A stretch of 6,482 nt of DNA from an uncultured Bacteroidota bacterium (GTDB lineage: Bacteria > Bacteroidota > Bacteroidia > Chitinophagales > Chitinophagaceae): contig CAMLGP010000167.1 of NCBI GenBank assembly GCA_946479535.1, forward strand, positions 1 through 6,482. The letters are read 5' to 3'. How positions within the stretch are numbered: position 1 is the stretch's first letter; every line of letters begins with the position of its first letter. The position numbers and the translations under genes were made by a program. Shown here piece by piece: positions 1 through 4,616 of this stretch. The notes under the pieces are model-generated. The model made no database searches. It worked only from the letters and a program-made list of their open reading frames with translations, and was not told the DNA's origin.

Positions 1-2
1 CG

Positions 3-155
3 GCTTCCTGCCGCAATGTGGCAATCATTCACAAAGATCTTCCGGGTCTTGATCCTGAAGCAATCCAGTCATCTGGCGACATCAGATCGGGATATGAAAA
101 TTCATCATTGCCAACCACCCGGAATTACAATCTATCTATAAATGTCAAATTCTAA
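3..155 (+). CDS. SusC/RagA-like TonB-linked outer-membrane transporter, C-terminal end (partial)
   Basis: Only the last 50 residues and the TAA stop are in the window; the gene begins before position 1. The frame reads RNVAIIHKDLPGLDPE, then a GYEN..LPTTRNYNLSINVKF-type ending. The RNV-x-hydrophobic-H-K-x-x-P-x-x-DPE pattern, the late 'LP-x-TR-x-Y' and a final strand ending in Phe are the usual close of SusC-family beta barrels, where the terminal aromatic residue is needed for outer-membrane insertion. Known role of the family: TonB-dependent import of oligosaccharides or peptides, with a SusD lipoprotein as lid. The next gene is a SusD homologue starting four bases after this stop, the standard susC-susD arrangement. 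Substrate cannot be inferred from the fragment. Confidence 0.87.
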   Translation, partial: ASCRNVAIIHKDLPGLDPEAIQSSGDIRSGYENSSLPTTRNYNLSINVKF

Positions 156-159
156 CGAT

Positions 160-1728
160 ATGATAAAAATAATTAAGCGACTAATTATCTTTATAAGCGG
201 CATTTTGCTTTTTGCTGGATGCGATAAAGATTTTAAAACCTTAAACACAAATCCGTATGCAATTACGTCTGTTGATCCTGCTCTTTTGTTTGCCGGAGCG
301 CAGCGAACCCATCTCGGCACATGGACCGGGGAACATACCATTGTTCAGCAATTTGTGACCCCTTACAACACGGGAGCGAATCTTGGCTTTAGCTTCAATG
401 CGGATATTGACGGAATGAGCACTGCCAAATGGGGAGAATATAACAGCTCCATTAAAAACATGACGCAGGCGTTGAACCTTTTAGGGCCGAATACTGCCCA
501 GGTCAATTTACGGAGCATGATCCGGATATGGAAAGCTCAGGTATTTATGGGTTTGGTTGATGACTATGGAGATGTGCCCTACTCCGAAGCCGGAAAAGGT
601 TATAGTGACAAACTTTTCTTTCCTAAATACGACGATGATGCTGCCATCTACGATTCTTTATACAAAGAACTCAAAGAAGGAATAGCTGGATTGAATCCAG
701 CCGGTGATTTTGTGTCGGCTGACCTTTTTTATGGAGCAAACGCACAACCGTCAGTCAAAAGTACAACTGCTGCGGCCCAGGTACCCAAATGGAAAAAACT
801 GGGTTATTCATTACTGTTAAGGTTAGGAATGCGCTACACAAAACTTAACCTGGCAAAAGCTAAGTCTATTGTAGAAGAAGCATATGCAGGAGGAGTGATG
901 ACATCCAATGCTGATAATGCGTATGTAAAATATGATGGAACTAATTATGTAGAAGTTGACAACAACAACTTGAGAAGTTTCTCTCAATATAACTATGCTG
1001 CAGAGCCATTTGTCAATCAGCTCAAATCAACAAAAGATCCCCGCGGGAAATACATTTTGGGAACTTTTGCAGACCCGGGCAATCCTGCAGCCGTACCGGC
1101 CGTTTATGATACTGTTTTAAACAATCAATTTGGTGTTCCCATTGGAAAAACTGATGCCCAGCTTTCTATCGCTAATGGTGGTAGAGGTGGCAGAGGAGCC
1201 GGCCTTAACTATTCACAGGTGAATATATGGTCAGTTGCATCTTCAGCAGCTCCGGATTTCTGGGTCACTTATGCGCAAACATCTTTATTGTTGGCTGAAG
1301 CGGCTTTCAGAGGCTGGAATGTAGGGGGAGTTTCAGCTCAATCTTATTACGAAAATGCAATAAAGGCTGATATGGAAATTTATTCATTATACCCTGCAAC
1401 TAGCGCTATTCCTGCCTCAGATGTAAATGCATACATAAATGACCCTGCAGTATTATACAATACAACAGATGCGCTTAAATTAATCAATACGCAATATTGG
1501 ATTGTAAATATCAGGAACGGTACAGAAGCTTTTGCCAACTTCAGGAGAAGTACATACCCTGCGCTCACTCCAAATCCTATTGTGGGGGTTCTCGGCAGTC
1601 CTGGTTTTGCAAGAAGGCTTTCTTATCCCGATGCTGAAGCATCTGCTAATACAGCAAACTATAATGCAGCTGCATCAGCTATTGGTGGCGACAAATTAAC
1701 TTCAAGAGTATTCTGGGATATCCCATAA
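160..1728 (+). CDS. SusD/RagB-family nutrient-binding outer-membrane lipoprotein (SusD-like_2 type)
   Basis: A 522-residue protein starting at the ATG at 160. This start gives a compact lipoprotein signal: K3, K6 and R7, a hydrophobic stretch, then the lipobox LFAG-C with the lipidated Cys at 21, followed by acidic residues (D22, D24) as is common for surface-exposed Bacteroidota lipoproteins. An in-frame ATG at 142 would add six polar residues and overlap susC, so it is less likely. Family marks: N-terminal 'TLNTNPYA..DPALLF' (about 28-44), 'IWKAQVF-GLVDDYGDVPYSEA' (123-144), 'PKYDDDAAIYDSLYKEL' (155-171), a glycine-rich loop (340-348), 'TYAQTSLLLAEAAFRGW' (370-386), and near the C terminus 'NGTEAFANFRRSTYP' and 'RRLSYPDAE'. 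The length is normal for the family. It binds substrate at the cell surface and caps the SusC barrel. It is co-transcribed with the upstream susC. The ligand is unknown. Confidence 0.94.
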   Translation: MIKIIKRLIIFISGILLFAGCDKDFKTLNTNPYAITSVDPALLFAGAQRTHLGTWTGEHTIVQQFVTPYNTGANLGFSFNADIDGMSTAKWGEYNSSIKNMTQALNLLGPNTAQVNLRSMIRIWKAQVFMGLVDDYGDVPYSEAGKGYSDKLFFPKYDDDAAIYDSLYKELKEGIAGLNPAGDFVSADLFYGANAQPSVKSTTAAAQVPKWKKLGYSLLLRLGMRYTKLNLAKAKSIVEEAYAGGVMTSNADNAYVKYDGTNYVEVDNNNLRSFSQYNYAAEPFVNQLKSTKDPRGKYILGTFADPGNPAAVPAVYDTVLNNQFGVPIGKTDAQLSIANGGRGGRGAGLNYSQVNIWSVASSAAPDFWVTYAQTSLLLAEAAFRGWNVGGVSAQSYYENAIKADMEIYSLYPATSAIPASDVNAYINDPAVLYNTTDALKLINTQYWIVNIRNGTEAFANFRRSTYPALTPNPIVGVLGSPGFARRLSYPDAEASANTANYNAAASAIGGDKLTSRVFWDIP

Positions 1729-1767
1729 GATTTTTCTTCGCAATAGCAACAGCTAACAATCAGAACA

Positions 1768-1799
1768 AAAGGGGGTTGTCAAGAGCAGACAACCCCTTT
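1768..1799 (+). terminator. Hairpin downstream of susD (first of two)
   Basis: A nine-base-pair perfect stem, GGGGTTGTC at 1772-1780 with GACAACCCC at 1788-1796, around the seven-base loop AAGAGCA. AAA at 1768-1770 can pair with TTT at 1797-1799 if G1771 is bulged. It starts 39 bases after the susD stop. The T-run behind it is short (three T), so alone it is a weak intrinsic terminator; it may instead protect the 3' end of the susCD transcript. Confidence 0.6.
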
Positions 1800-1804
1800 G
1801 CAAC

Positions 1805-1836
1805 TAAAGGCCTTTTTCCAAAGGCCTTTATTATTT
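1805..1836 (+). terminator. Intrinsic terminator downstream of susD (second of two)
   Basis: TAAAGGCCTTT at 1805-1815 and AAAGGCCTTTA at 1820-1830 form a perfect eleven-base-pair stem around the loop TTCC. It is followed by the T-rich TTATTT. Each arm contains the self-complementary AAAGGCCTTT, so the arms are also direct repeats. The position, just after the first hairpin and about 75 bases after the stop, fits termination of the susC-susD transcript. The near-symmetry means it could also stop transcription from the other side, but no gene converges here. Confidence 0.75.
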
Positions 1837-1862
1837 ATATAATCAGGTACCAGTTTCTTCAT

Positions 1863-1908
1863 GCGAAATCCCACCAAGGACCTCCTACCCCTATTTCGCT
1901 ATAGGTAG
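1863..1908 (+). repeat. Overlapping inverted repeats upstream of the DUF3592 gene
   Basis: GCGAAAT at 1863-1869 is perfectly complementary to ATTTCGC at 1893-1899, with 23 bases between. A second possible stem pairs CTACC (1885-1889) plus TAT (1892-1894) with ATAGGTAG (1901-1908), leaving CC bulged and a six-base loop. The two stems share 1893-1894, so they cannot both form fully. They lie 26 bases or more before the ATG of the next gene, where an operator or leader structure would be expected. No function is shown. Confidence 0.35.
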
Positions 1909-1933
1909 TTGCCTCCAGGGCCCTTATCTTAGA

Positions 1934-2368
1934 ATGAAATTTACTTATCAATTCATGATCTGGATATATATCGGACTAATTCTCCTTTCGGCATTCCCAT
2001 TAGTGTTAACCATCTGGCGCATGAGAAGACATGCCCATGTAAAAAAGAATGGAACGCATGTATCAGGAAGAGTGGCTAATATAAGAACGTTCCGCTCTTC
2101 TAAAGGAGGATCTGTTGATATACTTACTGTAGAATATAAAGACCGGGCTACCGGCCGTCCTTATTATGGAAAAGCAACTGTTAACATGGGTAAATACCAG
2201 ATCGGTGATCCCATACCCGTAGCGTATCTCCCAAACAATCCATCTAAATACGCCATCACATTAAGAAGTGGATACTGGTTCATTCTGATCTTTTGTATTA
2301 TCCTGTTTGCGTTTGTGATCTTTGTTATCTATAAGATTGATGGAATGGTAACCAATAGAACAATGTAA
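1934..2368 (+). CDS. Two-helix membrane protein with DUF3592-type domain
   Basis: A 144-residue protein. A first hydrophobic helix (about residues 7-28) is followed by a basic stretch (RMRRHAHVKK, 29-38), which suggests that the central domain starts on the cytoplasmic side. The middle part (about 39-110) has the DUF3592 pattern: 'NGTHVSGRVANI', 'VDILTVEYKDRATGRPYYGK', then 'YQIGDPIPVAYLPNNPSKYAI', where the G-D-x-I-P-V-x-Y-x-P-x-N-P motif is the most telling. A second hydrophobic helix (about 113-134) precedes a short polar tail. The family has no established biochemical role; such domains are beta-rich and sit between membrane helices. The gene is separated from susD by a terminator pair and from the next gene by 248 bases, so it is probably transcribed alone. 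No Shine-Dalgarno sequence is visible. The start is the only sensible ATG before the first helix. Confidence 0.83.
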   Translation: MKFTYQFMIWIYIGLILLSAFPLVLTIWRMRRHAHVKKNGTHVSGRVANIRTFRSSKGGSVDILTVEYKDRATGRPYYGKATVNMGKYQIGDPIPVAYLPNNPSKYAITLRSGYWFILIFCIILFAFVIFVIYKIDGMVTNRTM

Positions 2369-2372
2369 TTCG

Positions 2373-2388
2373 CATGGCTCGCGCCATG
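2373..2388 (+). terminator. Small hairpin just after the DUF3592 gene
   Basis: CATGGC at 2373-2378 and GCCATG at 2383-2388 form a six-base-pair stem around TCGC, five bases after the stop codon. No T-run follows directly (TTCCCATTTTG comes after), so it is at best a weak or factor-assisted terminator or a 3'-end stabiliser. Confidence 0.3.
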
Positions 2389-2423
2389 GTTCCCATTTTG
2401 CCGGAAATAATCACCTGATTCGG

Positions 2424-2512
2424 GGATATGAGCAGGTATATCCTAACACTAGATTTGCATCGCTTGCCACTCATCCTAAAATAGGGAATCCATCTTAGGG
2501 AGAATAACTCCC
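2424..2512 (+). repeat. Short inverted repeats in the gap before the DUF4242 gene
   Basis: Two small perfect stems are visible in the 248-base gap. GGATAT at 2424-2429 pairs with ATATCC at 2438-2443 (eight-base loop). GGGAG at 2498-2502 pairs with CTCCC at 2508-2512 (loop AATAA). A weaker CCTAA/TTAGG pair (2475-2479, 2495-2499) competes with the second. No convincing ORF lies here. The stems are short enough to arise by chance, although three hairpins in under 150 bases is dense. Confidence 0.3.
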
Positions 2513-2522
2513 AATGGAACAT

Positions 2523-2555
2523 TTTGACTTTGCAGATAGCAATGCAATACATCTA
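2523..2555 (+). promoter_or_regulatory. Possible Bacteroidota-type promoter of the DUF4242 gene
   Basis: TTTG at 2523-2526 could be the -33 element and TACATCTA at 2548-2555 a poor match to the -7 consensus TAnnTTTG, with 21 bases between them, close to the usual spacing. It would give a 5' leader of roughly 55 bases before the ATG at 2617. The right-hand element falls within the inverted repeat at 2539-2570. This is a weak match and is offered as a candidate only. Confidence 0.25.
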
Positions 2556-2570
2556 CCAGGTATTGCATGC
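2539..2570 (+). repeat. Inverted repeat (operator-like or leader hairpin) upstream of the DUF4242 gene
   Basis: ATGCAATAC at 2542-2550 is perfectly complementary to GTATTGCAT at 2560-2568, with the nine-base spacer ATCTACCAG. The arms extend by two more pairs (GC 2539-2540 with GC 2569-2570) if A2541 is bulged. The repeat is centred about 62 bases before the start codon and overlaps the weak promoter candidate, so it may be a binding site for a dimeric regulator. As RNA it would be a leader hairpin. It has no T-run and is therefore not a terminator. Confidence 0.5.
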
Positions 2571-2616
2571 TTGAGGGCCTATGTAACTAATATTAATCAT
2601 CATTCAATTATTAATT

Positions 2617-2898
2617 ATGAAAAAGTTTATTATCGAGCGGAATTTTCCAGGTGCAGGCGAATTGTCTGCAGAAGAACTTAAAAATATTTCCCAGGTATCA
2701 TGCGAGGCTGTTACACAGCTTAACAAGCCTTATCACTGGATACAATCCTTTATAACTGGCGACAAAATATTCTGTGTGCATATTGCAGAAAGTGAGGAAG
2801 TATTGCGTGAGCATGCACGCCTGGGAAATTTTCCCATCAACACCATTTCAGAAGTTAAAACGATCATTGATCCTACAACTGGCAATGCGTTCAATTAG
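2617..2898 (+). CDS. DUF4242 domain protein (SCO4226-like putative nickel-binding protein)
   Basis: A 93-residue, single-domain cytosolic protein with no signal peptide or membrane helix. The whole length fits DUF4242: 'KKFIIERNFPGAG' (2-14), 'SAEELKNISQVSCEAV' (17-32), 'HWIQSFITGDKIFCVHIAESEE' (40-61), 'REHARLGNFPINTISEVKTIIDPTT' (64-88). The ERxxPG opening, the K-I-x-C-x-x-x-A segment and the EHA-x-x-G-x-FP block are the family's hallmarks. The Streptomyces member SCO4226 is a small dimeric ferredoxin-like-fold protein that binds nickel; whether this one binds metal is inference, as the ligands cannot be assigned here. The gene stands alone between a 248-base gap on the left and a strong terminator on the right. 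The start is supported by conservation of the MKKFIIER opening. No Shine-Dalgarno is visible; the upstream bases are AT-rich, as usual in this phylum. Confidence 0.88.
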   Translation: MKKFIIERNFPGAGELSAEELKNISQVSCEAVTQLNKPYHWIQSFITGDKIFCVHIAESEEVLREHARLGNFPINTISEVKTIIDPTTGNAFN

Positions 2899-2934
2899 CC
2901 AGCTTAACCTAATTCCAACAGTATTGTAGGTATT

Positions 2935-3017
2935 ATGACGGCGGCAGGAGGTCCTATATGGAATTACAGACTCTTCGCATGGGATATAGAAAATACAGTA
3001 CAATAGAGAGGCCTTGA
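2935..3017 (+). other. Two overlapping tiny ORFs with a perfect AGGAGG, between the DUF4242 gene and its terminator
   Basis: An ATG at 2935 opens a 23-codon ORF ending with TAG at 3004-3006. In another frame an ATG at 2958 opens a 19-codon ORF (starting MELQTLRMGY, ending at TGA 3015-3017). The second is preceded by AGGAGG at 2946-2951, six bases before its ATG. Neither peptide resembles a known family and both may be chance. They are listed because a consensus Shine-Dalgarno is rare in this phylum and the stretch lies on the same transcript as the DUF4242 gene. Confidence 0.15.
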
Positions 3018-3037
3018 ATCAGGACGGTGGAAGGTAG

Positions 3038-3074
3038 AATAAGGGTTGCCGGGAGGCGATCCTTATTTCTTTTT
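3038..3074 (+). terminator. Strong intrinsic terminator of the DUF4242 transcript
   Basis: AATAAGGGTTGCC at 3038-3050 pairs with GGCGATCCTTATT at 3055-3067 over thirteen base pairs, including two G-U wobbles (3045 with 3060, 3047 with 3058). The loop is GGGA, a GNRA-type tetraloop. TCTTTTT follows at 3068-3074. The T-run is present only in the + direction. Read from the - strand the hairpin lacks a following T-run, so it would not be a classic terminator for the convergent gene ending at 3097. Confidence 0.9.
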
Positions 3075-3096
3075 AAATTATGGTGTTACATAATAA

Positions 3097-4083
3097 CTAC
3101 GGCGCATCGGAATGTTTAATGAACCGGAATATTTTGGATTTATCTTCAGTCAGGCCCTCTGCCTGAAATTGAAATAGATATATTCCGTTGGGAAGATGCT
3201 GTAAATTTATTGATTGCTGCCCCGGCAAAATAACAGAAGTAAGTACAACGCGTCCAAAATTATCATAAATTCTTGCTACATGCTTTACAGTTCGAGTGCC
3301 TGCAAAATACAGATTATCCTTTACAGGATTGGGGCCCAGGATGAATAGCTCATTTGTTTTACCAATAGTGATGGACGTTATTGATGAGAAGCTATGCTTT
3401 CCTGCTGCATTGGTTTCTGCAATGCGGAAAAAGATTTTACCTGTCTGGCTCCCTTTATAGACCCAGTCATAATCACTTACCCCAGATGTATTGATTTTCG
3501 AAACATGCCCTACCGCCTGCCAGTGATCCGCATCAGTGCTGTATTCAATATCATACCCGGTAGTATTTATTTCTTCATCAATTTTCCAGTGAAGATTGAC
3601 TCCGTTGGCATCACTGATTGCTTTAAACTCAATCCAATGGCTGGCCAGTACCTGCAGTGGAAAAGAACAGGAAGTAAGATCATCACCAAACCCATTTGGA
3701 AGTGTACCCACTGTTGTTAGTGGTGCAGTAAGTGAAGAAAGATAATATAACTGGTTATTTCCAGCTACACCCGGCGGCGAAGTATAAGAACCCGTTGAAA
3801 GAAATAGTGTACCTGCTGCATTAAAGGCAACGCCGGTAATGCTTACGCCACCAGGAGTTGGAGTTACGGGGATCATTGTATCCACGGTAACAAACCCTGC
3901 GGCGCCAAGATAGGTTGTAGGCAATGGAGCCTTTATTCGATATAAAGCGTAGTTGGCGCTGTTAGAACAGAGCAGCCAAAGATTATCTGATCCGTCAAAT
4001 GCCATATCTCCTGAGTTGAGAGATTGAATTGGTGTTACTATATTACCGTTAACATCCTTGAATTTTGAGTGATACAGGTCCAT
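3097..4083 (-). CDS. C-terminal half of the frameshifted secreted protein (propeller-like end, FnIII-like module, T9SS type A sorting domain)
   Basis: This 328-codon frame has an ATG at 4083, but that codon is very probably internal: no signal peptide, no ribosome binding site, and the preceding propeller blades lie upstream in the other frame. Residues 7-140 finish the propeller-like domain ('SLNSGDMAFDGSDNLWLLC', 'ITGVAFNAAGTLFLSTG', 'GDDLTSC'). Residues about 144-240 are a FnIII-like module ('IEFKAISDANGVNLHWKIDE', 'GYDIEYSTDADHWQAVG', 'IFFRIAETNAAGKHSFSS'). Residues 246-323 match a T9SS type A sorting domain ('LGPNPVKDNLYF', 'ARIYDNFGRVV', 'LPNGIYLFQF', 'FRFIK'). The protein ends with five extra residues, HSDAP, beyond the usual Lys-rich close. 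The function of the complete protein is unknown; a surface binding or adhesive role is inferred from the propeller and the tail. Confidence 0.75.
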   Translation of the reverse strand: MDLYHSKFKDVNGNIVTPIQSLNSGDMAFDGSDNLWLLCSNSANYALYRIKAPLPTTYLGAAGFVTVDTMIPVTPTPGGVSITGVAFNAAGTLFLSTGSYTSPPGVAGNNQLYYLSSLTAPLTTVGTLPNGFGDDLTSCSFPLQVLASHWIEFKAISDANGVNLHWKIDEEINTTGYDIEYSTDADHWQAVGHVSKINTSGVSDYDWVYKGSQTGKIFFRIAETNAAGKHSFSSITSITIGKTNELFILGPNPVKDNLYFAGTRTVKHVARIYDNFGRVVLTSVILPGQQSINLQHLPNGIYLFQFQAEGLTEDKSKIFRFIKHSDAP

Positions 4084-4580
4084 GAATTGGCGCCGATACT
4101 ATAATAAAGAAAAGCCGGTGCAGTGGCAGGATAGCCCATTGCGGTAGTTGCTCCGGGAAAAATTGTATAGTAGCCTGTTCCAGCCTTATTAACCGCGCCG
4201 GATCTGATCTTTCCTGAAGAAGTGGTGGGTAATGCAGGGCCAGCGGGGAAAGCTCCGTTGGGCTTGTTTTTTACCACTTTTGAACCGGTATTAGGGTTAT
4301 AGGAAACAAACTCAGTGGTACCCGCTCCAACCTGGTTGAAAAAATAAAACAGCCCGGTTACCTGACTGAATCCAAGTCCGTTTGCATTAGCAGAAGTTGA
4401 AGCAGGACTGCCGATAAGACTGGTACCTGCGTTGTTTATATTGACACCGATGATCTGTCCTGATCCGGAACCTGTAATAGAATTCAGGCTATATAAAGTA
4501 TCAGTTGAATTATTGCAAAGCTGAGCCTGCAGACCGGCGCCAGAGAGCAAAAGCAAGTATATAAGTATCCCTCTTTTCAT
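4038..4580 (-). CDS. N-terminal half of the frameshifted secreted protein (signal peptide and start of propeller-like domain)
   Basis: This 180-codon frame begins MKRGILIYLLLLSGAGLQAQ, a typical Sec signal peptide with cleavage after the AQ at 20. The mature part shows 'LYSLNSITGSGSGQIIGVN', 'NANGLGFSQVTGLFYFFNQ', 'EFVSYNPNTGS', 'IRSGAVNKAGTGYYTI' and 'FLYYSIGANSWTCIT'. These strand-rich blocks, with a recurring 'what is shown, what is counted' rhythm, resemble the propeller-like domains that often precede T9SS tails in Chitinophagales (DUF6923-like, a tentative assignment). The last eight residues (NSRMLTVI) are read out of the original frame. Without the second half, the product would lack its T9SS tail and would probably stay in the periplasm or be degraded. 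Confidence 0.7.
   Translation of the reverse strand: MKRGILIYLLLLSGAGLQAQLCNNSTDTLYSLNSITGSGSGQIIGVNINNAGTSLIGSPASTSANANGLGFSQVTGLFYFFNQVGAGTTEFVSYNPNTGSKVVKNKPNGAFPAGPALPTTSSGKIRSGAVNKAGTGYYTIFPGATTAMGYPATAPAFLYYSIGANSWTCITQNSRMLTVI
4060..4070 (-). other. Frameshift site joining the two halves of the propeller-like gene
   Basis: On the coding (minus) strand the bases read ACTCAAAATTC. The upstream frame reads ACT-CAA-AAT-TCA and drifts to a stop; the downstream frame reads TCA-AAA-TTC-AAG. One more A in the run gives ACT-CAA-AAA-TTC-AAG. The exact base cannot be fixed, but conserved sequence on both sides confines it to this short interval. Confidence 0.75.
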
Positions 4581-4616
4581 AATTTAAGGTTCTAAACATG
4601 GAAAAAAATCAGTTCA

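Larger units (their letters stand above)
3097..4580 (-). pseudogene. Secreted propeller-like protein with FnIII-like module and T9SS sorting tail, interrupted by a frameshift
   Basis: Two adjacent minus-strand reading frames are the two halves of one gene. The first carries the signal peptide and stops at 4038-4040. The second is open only from just after a stop at about 4099 and carries the rest. Homology-like continuity runs from 'GANSWTCIT' in the first frame to 'KFKDVNGN' in the second. Adding one A to the four-A run (+ strand T4063-4066) joins them as ITQ-KFKD and gives 494 residues. Architecture: signal peptide 1-20, propeller-like domain about 21-306, FnIII-like module about 310-406, T9SS type A sorting domain about 411-489. 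The gene starts 36 bases after the GH105 gene, so it is the second gene of that operon. No slippery heptamer for programmed -1 shifting is seen. Either a real inactivating indel or a sequencing/assembly error explains it; the coding quality on both sides favours a recent event or an error. Confidence 0.8.

Noticed and set aside
1925..1932. TATCTTAG just before the DUF3592 gene as a -7 promoter element.
   Set aside because: It ends one base before the start codon, and no -33 element is at the right distance, so transcription would start inside the gene.
2325..2552. A 75-codon minus-strand frame covering the gap before the DUF4242 gene.
   Set aside because: It overlaps the end of the DUF3592 gene, has no family resemblance or signal, and its composition (many Ile, Met, Trp, Arg) looks like a chance frame. 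The hairpins in the gap explain the region no worse.
1877..2955. AGGACCTCCT at 1877-1886 is the exact reverse complement of AGGAGGTCCT at 2946-2955, suggesting long-range pairing.
   Set aside because: Ten-base complementary pairs are expected many times by chance in a window of this size, and a terminator or gap separates the two transcripts.
3394..3720. A 108-codon plus-strand frame opposite the propeller-like gene.
   Set aside because: It lies antisense to a clearly coding T9SS protein, is rich in Cys and Pro in a random manner, and matches no family; it is a shadow of the real gene.
4581..4616. A terminator between the GH105 gene and the propeller gene, because the minus strand has a run of seven T.
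   Set aside because: No hairpin precedes the T-run, so it is not an intrinsic terminator and the two genes are treated as one operon.
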